Positions 36,606 to 48,955 of a DNA stretch of 64,000 nucleotides are shown here, piece by piece (position 1 is the first letter of the stretch; each line of letters opens with the position of its first letter). Position numbers and translations under genes: made by a program. Source of the DNA: Mucor racemosus (taxonomy: Eukaryota > Mucoromycota > Mucoromycetes > Mucorales > Mucoraceae); assembly GCA_027405735.1 (NCBI GenBank), contig JAPEHQ010000001.1, positions 4,216,001 through 4,280,000 on the forward strand, given 5' to 3'. Under the pieces are notes generated by a model. It saw only the letters and a list, made by a program, of their open reading frames with translations, ran no database searches and had not been told where the DNA came from.

Positions 36606-37012
36606 AGAAAATATATATAAAAATTTAATGTATACAAGTTTCTTTGTGTTTTTTTCCATCTTTTTTTTTTTTACATATATTACTATACGGATCAAAACAA
36701 ACAAAATCCGAACACACTTACACAGACACACGCTCGCACAAAACCACAAATACAACCCACATATTGAATACATTTATTTACACATCAAAAAAAGACAAAT
36801 TACACTTTGTAAATAAGAGATTTATATTATTAAAAATTAGGTATTTTACCCAATAAAAAAAATTTTAAAACGATGAAACAGAAATATTAAAAAAACCCTG
36901 CATGCTTTTTTATAATGGGGAGGAGATATTAATAAATAAAAGCTGTTGAATTATAAGGGAATTTTTATTGAAATAATCCCTTTTCATCTCTTTACTCTCT
37001 TTTACATATAAG
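36606..37012. other. Intergenic
   Basis: 3' flank of CBF5 and leader of the Trk gene. AT-rich, with a C/A-rich stretch at 36700-36780. No gene is supported. Confidence 0.6.
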
Positions 37013-39792
37013 ATGCTATACATTTTAAGGGATATTTGGGGCTACATTAGATGGTTTTACCACAAGAAAATTCATTTTTTGCAGCTCCATTATCTGTATA
37101 TCTTACTGCTTTCATTTTTAGGTTCAACATTTTTTTATTTTCAACCTGGTACGACATGGAATTACATTGATGCGCTATTTATGGCCACAACTGCAGTAAC
37201 AAACACAGGCTTAAATACTGTAAGCATGTCAAGTTTATCAACATGGCAGATATTAGTCATGTATTTTGGCTCCTTTTTTGGTTCACATATAATGATTTCA
37301 ATTATCATTGTCTATGTTAGACGCCACTATTTTTCAAAAAGATTCGAGGATATTTTGAATTTCAACAAGGCTCAGCGTCTAAGAGAAGCAAACCGTAGAA
37401 AATTTGAAAAAAATATCAATGAAATGGAGAAACAACGTCGAAAAAGTACAGGCGAAAGCATCAAAGAAGATAAGCCATTAAGAAGAAGATTGTCATTTCT
37501 ATCTGTGAGATCAAATACAAAAGATGAAGACACAATGCCTCAACCTGTTACAACTAGAAGAAAAAAGAGTCGTTTTAGTGCACCAGGACCAACGTCAGCA
37601 AGTATTAGTAATTTTGATCTAATGTCTCATTTCAAAAAGAAGAATAGTCAAGACATTGAAAATGACCAACCGATACAAAATCTAAACGATAGCGCATCTG
37701 AAACTCAAAGCGAAAGCGATGCATTGGGAACTATACATCCTCGCGAAGCACATGTAAAACCTCTTTTTCACGAAACTGATAATACTAGCATTTCAACACT
37801 TGGTAATAATAACAAACAAGAAGAGGAAACAATGCCAATTCGGGCCAATTCCGAAGCATATACCCTTACTCAACCACTTGATAATACAACTACAAATACT
37901 TCTTTTTCTTCTTCAAGCCATAATCCAAACTCAAATAACGATACCAACCAAACTATACTTTTCATTGATGACAGTAATCAAAACCTACCTTACCATCCAA
38001 CTGATACAACAAATGATGGTAATAACACGGTTTCCGGAAATCAAGGGATTGCGTTTGCGGAGAATATAGAACGACAAAGAGAAATTGCACGTAGAAGATT
38101 GGAACAAGATCGACGATTTGAAGATATACTACAAAGAATTGCCGGCGATACAGCAGATTTTACTGTGGTAAATAATTCCAATCCAACAACAGATCAAGGC
38201 ATTATGATGGATGCTGAAAGTGAAGATGAAGAAATGAAACGTATTATGAGAGAACCAATTCACAAAAGCGAACTAACTAGACAGCAACGATATCGATTAG
38301 GTGGTGCAGAATATCGTGCCATTGATTTCTTGACAATACTTGTGCCCATTTATTATTTATTTTGTGTTCTAGGCTTTGGGTTTCTTATTCGAATTTACGT
38401 TGCAGCATCTACATATGCCCAAGGCATATTACAAACTACTAACCAAACTGGTCCAATTGATACATGGTTATTTTCATTCTTCTCAAGTTTATCGTCATTT
38501 AATAATCTCGGTTTATCATTGGTTGATGCAAGCATGGTTCCTTTTCAATCAGCACCTTGTTTACTGATTCTCAGTATGATTCTTATTTTGGCTGGGAATA
38601 CGGCATATGCAATTATTCTAAGACTAATTATCTGGATACTGTACAAAATTACACCTAAAACCTACGTTATGCGTAGAGAAACATTTCGTTATTTATTGGA
38701 TCATCCTCGTAGATGTTATACAACATTATTTCCTTCAACTCAAACTAAATGGCTTTTGATTGTATTGATTGGAATTACAGCTATTGAATTCATTGCATTT
38801 ATTGCTTTAAACTATTGGTTGCCTGTATTGAGTAGTATCAATTGGGGTGCTAGGATTTTGGATGGATTATTTCAATCAGTAGCTACAAGAAATGGTAATG
38901 CAGAATGTATAAGTAATTCATATGATATGATTATTAATCATTCTTTTATAGCCGGATATAGTGTTGTTGATTTAATGGCATTAAACCCGGGAACTCAAAT
39001 TGTATTTATTGTTGCCATGTATATTAGTGTTTACCCTGTTGCAATCTCAATGAGAAACAGTAATGTCTATCAGGTTTGCATAAATTGACGATTTTAAAAC
39101 TGTTGCGCCATTGGAATTAACATCAAATTTAGGAAAGAGCTCTAGGAATTTACAGTGGACAAGATGATGCTGATGATGATGATGATGATGGTGATTATGA
39201 AGATTCAAACGCACCGAACTTTGTACATCGTTTAAAAAGGCAAACTACTATGAGTAGTATTGTTACAACTTCTCGAAAAGTATTAAGAAAGCCTGATTTC
39301 TTTGTGATGACTCAAATCCAACATCAATTAACAAGTGAAATTTGTTGGGTGATCTGTTGTATTTTTGCAATTTGTGTCATCGAATCAGAATCAATTCTTT
39401 CACCTTCGCCCATTACCATGGCAACTGTAATTTATGAATGTGTTTCTGCTTTTGGTAATGTTGGTGCATCTACTGGTTATCCAAATACATCAGCTTCCCA
39501 AGCTCAACAGTATCATACATTGAGTAAATTAGTTCTGATTATATTGATGTATAGAGGTAGACATAGAGGTAGGAATGTGTTTTATTTTTATACTTTAATC
39601 AAAATTGACTCTATTGAACTTTTAACTATAGGTCTACCTGCTGCTATTGACAGAGCCGTGCTGCTTCCGTCTGAGCAATTGGAACAAAAAGAACAAGAGG
39701 ATCATTTACTTCGACGAAGAAACACATCAATTTCAGCTGGTGATGGTGGTGGTGATCCTGTGATGTTCTATAATCGATCTAGAACACTATAA
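37013..39792 (+). CDS. Trk-type potassium transporter
   Basis: Three exons (37013-39073, 39133-39568, 39632-39792) encode 885 aa. The four selectivity-filter half-loops of the Trk/Ktr fold are all visible: AVTNTGLNTV, SSFNNLGLSL, ATRNGNAEC and AFGNVGASTG, each with its filter Gly. Membrane helices at the N-terminus (LQLHYLYILLLSFLG onward) are separated from the second set by a long polar cytosolic loop (about residues 105-440, Ser/Asn/Arg-rich), as in fungal Trk1/Trk2. The protein imports K+ across the plasma membrane. Exon 2 starts with an acidic run of Asp codons (DDADDDDDD). The C-terminus is Arg/Glu-rich. Confidence 0.95.
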
Positions 39793-40687
39793 ATATATTA
39801 TTTACTTTGTATAATTTCAAAATACCCCTTTTACTATAGACCCCAAAGCTCAAATACCAATAAATAACCACATTTTTGAAATCAAATCCTGGTATTTTCT
39901 TTTGTTTTCCTGCATTACTCCTATTTTGAATCTCAGATATTGTGCGTTCGATTTTGTAGCTTTTTAATGAATTTATTCCAGGCTTTAAAACTAGTTCAGG
40001 AATATTTAAGCTACTTAAATACTAAAATAAACATATGAAGCTTTATATGAAAAAAAATTTCAAGTAAAATCATACGAATATCTTTTGTTTAAAAGTATTT
40101 GGGAAAGGATATCAGCATTTTTGAAATGCCAAAGTAATCATAGATTTAACCTACTTAACAATACTTCAACTCAAAAAAAAAAATATCAGTGTATAAAAAA
40201 CTCACTGAGATCATGTATAAAAGCTTTTAAAACTATGTATTATTTTATAAATAACCTGAAAGTATTCTTTAAAAACATGAAAAGCTTCGGCACTTTAAAT
40301 GAAAAAGCAATGCCAAAATCATTCTACTCATTCTCATTGAAAATTTCGATCCCTGGAGCTGTAAAAATTGTTTTTCTGGCGCTGAGGATAGGCCAATAGA
40401 CATATACTTCGGGTAGATAATGAAAATTGATGATACTATGAGAATGGCGTCCCATATATAATAGAAAAAGGGGGATCAAATCAAGCCAATTTGACCAAAC
40501 AAGTAAGCCTTGGTATGATGCTTTCTTGTGCTATGTGACTGGAACTATGATGAAAGTTCTGGGCTTTTACAATGTGGTATGCCAAGTGATTTACTATACG
40601 GGGCCCATTCTCCTTTTGGGTATTAAAGCGCCATTTCTTTCCTTTTTTCCCTTTCTATTCAGTTATTTTTTCTTTTATATTATCACA
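39793..40687. other. Intergenic
   Basis: AT-rich. A frame at 40085-40399 is low-complexity Lys/Phe/Ser. The frame continuing from 40526 into the Nbr1 gene is a hydrophobic leader artefact. No gene is supported. Confidence 0.55.
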
Positions 40688-43600
40688 ATGTTTAAGGATT
40701 TTTTCATCAAAGTAAAGCATCCAGAGCAATCTGAAATTCGAATTATTTGGTCGAGAGTTTATGTCAATAGTGATCCAACTGTTTATGAACGTTTAAAATC
40801 CGATGTATGTTGAACTATATAAGATGTATAAAAAATCTGAACATATTTTTATGATAGACCAGAAGAGTGTTTAAATTGAGCAATGATTATGATTTTTATT
40901 TCAGTTTAACTGATAAAGATGGTGATATAATTGCAATTACCGAAACAATTGAACTATTGAATTATATGCTTGGAAAAGATGCAGATGATAGACTCAAATT
41001 AACTATTATTCCTGCACAAAAAACTCAACAAAGTACTGAACAAACTATTAATGAAAAAAGAGCCAACCAAACTGATTTTTCTGATTCAATTCAAACCATG
41101 ATGAAACATTTAGAGCTTGGCATGAACAATCTCCAGGCCACTGTTGAAAAAAGTGCAGCCAGCGCAGTTGATAATGTAGTAAAAACAGCAGCCGAAACCG
41201 CAGCCCATGTATATCAATCATTATTGCCACGGCCAAGTCTTTCAGAAAAGCCGCAATTTGATGTTATTTGCGATGGATGTTATTCTCCTATACGAGGGTA
41301 AATTTTGTATTTTTTATTTATACATTTTATTAACATGACCCTTTCCTTTCATCGACATCACTCAGTCAAAGATTTCATTGTGAAACATGTGATGATTTTG
41401 ATTTATGCAGTATTTGTAAATGTCGTGTGAACCATAACCCAGCGCATAATTTCCGATTAGAAGATAAAGATGTCAATAATCCTGGATGTATTGCCAAAGA
41501 AAAAGAGCAAAATTTTACTGAAAATGCATTTGCTGAGATTAACAATCAGCCTCAAACTGTATTTGTGTGTGATTATTGTGATTCTGACATTGTTGGTATT
41601 CGACATACATGTGGTGCATGTCCAGGTACTGCTTAATATTTAGTTATGAGAGCAATAGTTACTAACCTTTGATTCATAGACTTTGATTTATGCCATGCTT
41701 GCTTTTCAATCGTAAAAGAAAATCATCCTGAAGACCACATTTTTGTTACTCGACTTGTAGGTACACAAGCGTTACCAACAGACAAAAGTACGACAAGACC
41801 AATAAAAAAGAATAAACAAACAAAATTCAATTATACCACCAAAGCCGCTACTTCGTCAGTATCATCACCTGACAACTCAATTCCCATCGCTATTGTTCAA
41901 CATCTTGGTGTTGAATGTGATCACTGCCAATCTAATATTGAAGGAATTCGATACAAGGTAATATATAACAACATTTTATTGTTTGCAGTGTTTACTAATC
42001 CTTTTTTTCAAAAGTGTGGCCATTGTACAAACTATGACTTGTGTGAAACATGTGAACAACAAGCCCTTTCTATTCACGATAAGACACACGCCTTTATAAA
42101 AATCAGATATCCTATTCAAAGTATCGTTAAAAAGCCTCTGTTACCCAAGTTTAAAGAATTAAATGATGCTTCTAAAGTTACTGTAAAAGAAATGATACAT
42201 AATATCAATGAAAAGAGTAGTAATATTAGTCAAATTATTTCAAAGCCTGAAGAAATCATAACTCTAACTTCAAGTCCATCGTCCACATCATTTTTGACAG
42301 CTGCAGCTACAGCTACTACTACCACTGCTCCTATTGATAATGATACTGTCGTTTCTTCTGTTGCCTCAAGTACATTGTTACCTATCACTGAACCAACACC
42401 AAATACTATATTCGATGCTTCATTTGTTTCTGATTTGAATATTCCTGACGGAACTATCATTGTACCTAAAAAGACATTTATTAAGGCAAGTTAATATCTG
42501 AAAAAGTATGTTTGAATATAATTATTAACTCTTTTTTTCTGTATAGATGTGGAAATTGAAAAACACTGGTAATGTAGATTGGCCATTAGGTTCACATTTA
42601 CTATTCAATGGTGGCTCAATCTTGAGACCATATCCTATTTCTCGCCCTGATTGTTTTGCCGTACCCGTCATTTCACCTGATGAAGAAACCTGTGTTACAG
42701 CAGAACTTCAGGCACCCGATTCTCCAGGACACTATACTAGTTTCTTTTGTTTGTGCACTCCTGATGGAGAACGCTTTGGTGATAATATATGGTGCACTAT
42801 TAAAGTGGATGAAGACCTCGAACCTGAAAAGAGTGGAACAAAATCTGAGGAGAGTTTGTCTGTGTCTCCTGCTGCAACCATCATGATAAACTCTGGTAGT
42901 GATATGATTTATCCTACCATTTCTACTTCATCTTCTGTTCAAAATTTACAACAGCAACCACAATCTGAAGACGACAGCCATGATGAATATGCACATGTGA
43001 ATTATAATGATGATGGTTATTCAGAAGCTACAACCAATGATTATGTATCAACTTTGACATCTACTACGACGAGAACTTATACTGATAGCCAAGTCAGCAG
43101 TCCTTCGCCTTCTGAACTTGATATTGGAGAAGGAGCAGAAAACGTATTTTATAGTTATGATTATGATGAACAAGATGATAACGAAGAGGAAGAAAAAGAG
43201 AATGATGAATATATTAGCCATGCATATCATGTAATTAGTCCCTCTCTCACTGCTACACAAGTAGAAACTGAAGATACCGTTCATTATAATCTAAATAATG
43301 ATAATGTACAGAAGGAAAAAGAAGATGAAATAGAACAGATGTCAAATTCAGTAGATAAACATGAAGACGATGACTTTGTTATAATTGAAGAAGATCAACA
43401 TGAAAGTATAGAACAAGATATTAAGCAACATTCCACTGACCAAAGTGATATGTCTTGTTCAGCTCATTCTACAAATACAGTAATCCCACAACAACAACCA
43501 TCTTTATATGATGCTTTTGCATATCGATCGCAAATTTTGCAATTGCATGAAATGGTAAGTAATTCAATTTTTACCTTGGCCATGTATAATTTTCATTAAT

Positions 43601-43717
43601 ATTTATTATTGCTTGAAATAGGGTTTCACTGATTACGATGATTTGGCTATAAGTCTTTTAAAATTATATGATGGCCATTTGGATAAAGTAGTATCTAAAC
43701 TTCTTGAATATCCTTAA
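40688..43717 (+). CDS. nbr1: Nbr1-type selective-autophagy receptor
   Basis: Seven exons (40688-40804, 40858-41297, 41366-41625, 41680-41957, 42015-42485, 42547-43554, 43622-43717) encode 889 aa. Domains in order: PB1 (residues 1-85, basic KVKHPE side and the acidic TDKDGDIIAI loop); three ZZ zinc fingers (CDGCYSPIRG...CETCDDFDLC; CDYCDSDIVG...CGACPDFDLC; CDHCQSNIEG...CGHCTNYDLC); the FW/NBR1 domain starting MWKLKNTGNVDWPLG; a long acidic disordered region with a candidate Atg8-binding LIR, DDDFVIIEED; and a C-terminal UBA (MGFTDYDDLAISLLKLYDGH). This is the layout of NBR1, which links ubiquitinated or other cargo to Atg8 membranes. Intron 5 (42486-42546) uses a GC donor in AAG|GCAAGT. The start is the ATG opening the PB1 fold. 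Confidence 0.92.
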
Positions 43718-44340
43718 AAAAATATATTAAATCTGTGTCAAGTAACATAAGTATGAATATAAATGAATAAAATATGTATTATTTCTCCATTCCCTTATTT
43801 TCAAATGATAACTCTATGGATGTTAAACGAAAGCCTAAACTACTTATGTGTTTGGAAGGCATAATTGCTTTTATTCTCTCAAAACCTCTGCCTACCCCGA
43901 GTATTTGTGATTTAGCAAGTCGGACTTGTTCTAAGCCCTTAATTCATAAACCATGCAAAGCAGAGACAAATATTAATAAAATTTTGGCTTGAAAACCGTT
44001 ACCTGTAAGCTTAAAATTAGTAACAGAAATGTTGTTAGGTTGGTTAACTTACTACTACATCAAAATGATATATCGCATGTGAACAGTATTAAATGAACGG
44101 GACACCGTAAATACTAAAGTAGCCTTTGCTGGTACGATGTATTAATACTAGGCCTCTGTTGTTAAATTTGTTCCTTTCAGAAACATATGTCCCTAATAAT
44201 AAAAAATAGATTTTGTTGTAAAAGCCAAACAGCTACACTCCATATGTTAAAATGGATTTTTTTTTGCAGGTATTGTACCTGGTCGAGCAAAATTTGGATT
44301 TCATAATTTTCAATCTTTAAAATCAGAGCATCCCCTCTTT
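43718..44340. other. Intergenic
   Basis: 3' flank of the Nbr1 gene. Short open frames only; nothing recognised. Confidence 0.5.
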
Positions 44341-44417
44341 AATGTGTATAAATACATCCTTTGGATGTATTATTGATAAAAGTGCAAGATTATTTCTTAA
44401 GACCCTCTTGACAATTA
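44341..44417 (+). mobile_element. Degenerate fragment of the chromovirus LTR
   Basis: About 75 bp match the 3' third of the intact LTR at 56323-56567: GTGTATAAATACATCC, GGATGTATT, GATTATTTCTTAAGACC and CTTGACA. The rest of the LTR is not recognisable upstream, so this is an old truncated copy. The palindrome arms ATACATCC/GGATGTAT are conserved while the loop differs (TTT here, TCT in the intact LTR). Confidence 0.7.
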
Positions 44418-44436
44418 TATATAAGAACTACTTTTA

Positions 44437-45840
44437 TAAACTACTCTATGTTTTTTATTCCAAAGAAAATTATTGACTTTTGATAGAGAAAATCAAAATA
44501 ATAATTTACATTACAGCCTACAGTCTGTTCCAACTGAGTTGAAATTTTGATTTGCAAAAAACGATCGAAAAATCATCCAAAACTCAAAATTGTTTAAATG
44601 CTCATAAACTGCAAAGTAAGTCCACCTAGTGTATTAAATAGTTTTTGTATAGTTTTGGATTCTGCATCTATCTAAATAAAAGTTAAACAAATGTTTCACG
44701 TTAAATTTTGTGTAAAATACGATTGAAATTTTGGAGGTTTTTTGAAGATACGCATCACTTTTTATAAATACATTTCAAATATAAATAATGGATACAATGT
44801 AGAAAGTTATTATCTATCGATCGAGTCATTGATGAACCTCCTATCTGCATTTTTCATGGAGAAAATATGATTTTTGTCAATTATTTTTCAAATTCAGAAT
44901 TTGGGATAAGGGTATATAAAGGAAAAATCGAGGTTAGAAATTATGGTATCTTTTTGTACACATTTTTGAGGATATCTCTACGAAAAATCAATATTTTGAA
45001 AAAACCTAAATTGGGTCCAAGAGAGCTCAACGAGCTTAATGTTATGAATGCAAAAAAGAATGCTGCTCAATATAACAAATATTTTGAAATCTACTACAAA
45101 AATGTCAAAAAAATGAAAAAAAAATAAAAGTGCTCAGAATTTTTTTATACTTAAATATGTTATAGAGCACTTTAAAACAAGTAAGTTTTATTATTAAAAG
45201 ATGTTCGTGTAGCTTAATTTTTTGTAGAGATATGAAGCCTCAAAGTTTTCAATTATTAGCAGTGGAATACGCGTGATTTATCGAGACTTTATAAATTAAA
45301 ATCAACGTAAAAAGTACCGTTTATTAGAATGAATTAAATATGGGTTTATATAGTTATTGGAATTGTGTGATAAGATCTAATGGACAGGGATCCATTAGAT
45401 GTGACAATAGATATTATTATTAATGTGTATGAATATAACATGTTATGTTTCAGTGGTAATATTGCTATAAGTTATGTTTCATTGTTAGTTCCTGGGTGAC
45501 AGGAACCAGTTACTGGATAGATAAGATCTGCTAGATTTGTCGGAGATCTTCTATATATCGAATGTTGTAATTCTGATAGATCAACGCGTAAAAATCTGAA
45601 ACATTAGCATTGAAAAATTAATACCACCTGCAAAAAGTAGGATATTTCTGGATACTCATTTTCGGGTTAAAGTTAAACATGTCAGGTACATTGGCATATA
45701 TTTTCTTTCTGGTGTTATTTAATGAAAATAAAAAGTAGAATAGGGATGAAAAGTTGGATTTAGTTTTTAAGGAAAAAATGTGTATTTTACGCGTTTTTCA
45801 AGTCTTTTATGTGGTATAATGTAAATTTGGAAACAGGTAT
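44437..45840 (+). repeat. Dispersed repeat R, copy C (split by a solo LTR)
   Basis: Begins within the family near CTACTCTATG, continues through an 86-codon frame at 44867-45127 whose translation is identical to that of copy B, is interrupted by the LTR at 45274-45583, and resumes TAAAAATCTGAAACATTAGC to about 45840. The 5' part seen in B and E is absent. Confidence 0.85.
45274..45583 (-). mobile_element. Solo LTR (310 bp) with perfect 5-bp TSD
   Basis: TGATTTATCGAG...CTGATAGATCA, flanked on both sides by ACGCG (45269-45273 and 45584-45588). Uninterrupted copies of repeat R read ATACGCGTAAAAATC at this site, which proves the insertion. By the position of the AATAAA signal its orientation is minus. 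The reverse complement aligns with the LTR-like block at 45978 (TGATCTATCAGAATTA, CTGGTTCCT, CCACTGAAACATAACAT). Confidence 0.85.
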
Positions 45841-45977
45841 CATAATGCAACCAATTTATATCTAATTAAAATTTTCTAATGTATATATTCATTACAATGG
45901 GAGCTCATTTCAATCTATAGTAATCCATCGAGAACGAGTCTGCTTACTGCCATTAGTAGATGTTGTAAATAGCAGGT

Positions 45978-46642
45978 TGATCTATCAGAATTATAATATT
46001 CTAAATATATACAGATCTAGAAAGCCCTATTGTTCAGTAGCTGGTTCCTATCATCTAGGAACTATTAATAAAACATAGCTTCTAGTGATATTGCCACTGA
46101 AACATAACATATTATATCCAATATCCATACACATTGTTGCATGCCACCAAGTACCATACGTTATCACCTTCTACAGTATCAATACATCTTATAATCTATT
46201 GATTACGACATTTATTGAAGTGAAAAGTCTTGATATCTGATATAAGAAACTCCTAGCGTATCAAGTTTGATCCAGTAATTACCAAGAACGCTTTGACCTC
46301 AATTATGACACCACATTATTTCATCCCAGCAGTTAACCAATCAAGTAGTTATCTAATCAACATACAAGCATATTTAGTGCAGCATTGAAACAAGACAACT
46401 CGCAAGCTCTGCAAGAACGGTTAAATTATGATTGATCCATTTCAATCCATAGGTTACTATCAAACAGATCCAATGGTTCAATAGTGCCTTAAATTACATC
46501 TCAGGATCTCAATGTCAAATCAATATAAAAGGCCATACTTTTATATCTAAATAAACGATATCTTGTTTTTATTATACAGTCGAAGAACTGATTAATTACT
46601 CATTCTTTTATAATTGTATTCTTTTTTAAGTACTATTTATCA
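45978..46642 (+). mobile_element. Related longer LTR-like block (ends approximate)
   Basis: Begins TGATCTATCAGAATTATAAT and shares blocks with the reverse complement of the 310-bp solo LTR: GTAGCTGGTTCCTATCA, AGGAACTATTAATAAAACAT, TTGCCACTGAAACATAACAT, a CCATACACATT block and a terminal AATAAACGATAT. It is about twice as long, with a unique middle section. No clean target-site duplication was found, so the right end near TATTTATCA is uncertain. Confidence 0.55.
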
Positions 46643-47649
46643 ATCCTGAAAATATACGACATAATTAATCAATGCAGATAATTAATTTACATACTACATT
46701 ATATGTAATAATAATTGCTTTTCTTTCTAATTACTCAATAAAAAAAAATAAAACTATTTACACAACTTTTTTGTTTTGTTTTTTTACGTTGTTCTATAGT
46801 TTACAATCTATTTAACCTGCCATGGTACTTTCAGAAGAAACACTCCATAAAAATGATAATGTATTTTAATATTCAATTGTGCAATAAAATTGAAGTAATT
46901 TTATAAAAATGAAAAATAAAATAAAAAATAACAGCGTTGATAAATACAATTATAGTCTTTCCACGGTTTTATTGTGATTAAAAGAAATCTGAAGAAAAAG
47001 AATGATATCTTCATAAAGTATGCTATATTTATAGGAATTGTAAAATAGTGGGTGTTTGTGTGTTGATGCCTATTTTACAGGTGTTCAATCAGAATGTCTT
47101 TTGTTGACATTCTTTTATAAGATACTTGGTTGAGATGTTGATACTTTGTTTGATATAATAATAGAATATCATTAGATGGATGTTGATCTTTCAACATTCC
47201 AATTATAATTTAAAATGCAACTGAGCTTATTTTTATGGGATGTGATTCCTTATCTAGAATTACTACAACTGCGATTTTATGAGCAGGAGTTTTGGAATAT
47301 ATTATTAATGCAAAATAAGTACAGCTTTATATCATAGGTGTCGTGTTGTAGAATGTTGTATTTTGATCAGGAATACTTCCTTTTACAGGCACCAGCAATA
47401 TAAAGTTTCCTCGTTATGCTTATTGGGATCTGATTGGAAATCAGTCCTTATGGAGCGAAATTCAGGTACGAATTGAGATTAGTTGATTTTCTGAAGTGAC
47501 AATGGCGGCTTTGGTCTATAAGAGGTGTCTTTTCATTGCAAATTGGAATTTTCAAAAAAATCAATTTTCATAGTTTTCAATCTCCATAGTCGGAATGTGC
47601 CCTCTTTTTTATAATTGCCCTCATACTAAACACTTTTGAGGATATATCT
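46643..47649. other. Gene-poor region with a hairpin
   Basis: No supported gene. 47091-47113 forms a perfect 8-bp stem (AGAATGTC / GACATTCT, 7-nt loop) followed by T-residues. Confidence 0.5.
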
Positions 47650-48955
47650 TCGGCACTACTTAATAGATATAAACTATTTGGGTTACGCTACCTATTCCTA
47701 AATTCATTTTATATCTCATGAAAGACTCAAAAACAGGTAAAATTCACAGGTTTCCCCTAAAAACTGAGTATCATTTTTCATCCCTGCTCAATTTTTTTTT
47801 CAATATATGACACGAAGAAAAAATTATGCGCTAATGTACCTGAGATGCTTAACTTTAATCAAAAAACGAGTACCTAAAAATACCCTATCTCTAGCAGTTG
47901 GTATACATTTTTTAATGCTAATGTTTCAGATTTTTACGCGTATTTCACTGGTAAAGGATTGAAAACTTTGAGGCTCCATATCTCCAAGAAAAATTAAGAT
48001 ATACTAATACTTTTTAATAATAAAACTTACTTGTTTTAAGGCACTTTATAATATATTTCAGTATAAAAAGATTCTGAGCACTTTTATTTTTTTTCATTTT
48101 TTTGACCTTTTTATAGTAGATTTCAAAATATTCTTTAAATTGAGCAATGATTTTTTTACATTCATGTCATCAAGCTCGTTGAGCTCTCTCAGGCTCAGTT
48201 TAGGTTTTTTCAAAGTATTGATTTTTCGTGGAGATATCCTCGAAAATGTGTACAAAAAGATACCTTCATTTCTAGCCTCCATTTTTTCCTTGTATACCCT
48301 CACCCCAAATTCTGGATTTGAAAAAAAATTTGGACAAAAATCTCGTTTTCTCTACGCAAAATGCAGCTAGAGGGTTCAACAATGGCTCAGTCGATAGATA
48401 ATTTTGCTGCGCATTATACTTATAAATAATCTTTGAAGCATGTTTATGAAAAGTGATGTGTATCTTCAAAAAACCTCCAAAATTTCAATCGTATTTTACA
48501 CAAAATTTAACGTAAAACATTTGTTTAATTTTTATTTAGGTAAATGCAAAATCCAAAACTGTACAAAAACTATTTAATACACTAGGTGGACTTACTTTGC
48601 AGTTCATTAACCATTAAACGGTTTTGTTTTTTGAATCATTTTTCGTCCGTTTTTTCATCAAATCGATTTTGGAACCCCGTTATGAAAGGGTTTAAGCTGT
48701 GATACGAACTATTATTTTGATTGTCTCGACGAAAAATCAATATTTTTCATTGGAACAAAAAATGCAGAGTAGCTTAGAGTTGGATCTAATATATCTTGTA
48801 AATAGAAAAAATTAACACCTTGGTTTATGTGCTCAATTTTTTACAATTAATTTTAGGTCAACTTCGATCAATGTTTGGCCAGTGCTCTTATATTCTGGTG
48901 TTAACTATTCTATTTTCAGACAGATCTCAATGACCTACCGTATTAAAGATCATTT
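47650..48955 (-). repeat. Dispersed repeat R, copy D (diverged)
   Basis: Same order of conserved blocks as copies A-C (AGGTACATTAGCGCATAAT, the coding-like segment with GIFLYTF and RELNELDDMN, AATTTTGGAGGTTTTTTGAA, AAAACTGTACAAAAACTATT on the plus strand) but with more substitutions. The equivalent open frame is shifted and its tail differs (48094-48303). Confidence 0.8.

Noticed and set aside
36169..36816. 215-codon plus-strand frame over the CBF5 tail
   Set aside because: Out-of-frame shadow of the Lys-rich coding repeat of CBF5.
40526..40687. 54-codon N-terminal extension of Nbr1
   Set aside because: Hydrophobic, leader-like and absent from PB1 proteins. The PB1 fold begins at the ATG at 40688.
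44867..45127. Calling the repeat's 86-codon frame a gene
   Set aside because: Substitutions between copies are mostly amino-acid changing and copy E has a stop; treated as part of repeat R.
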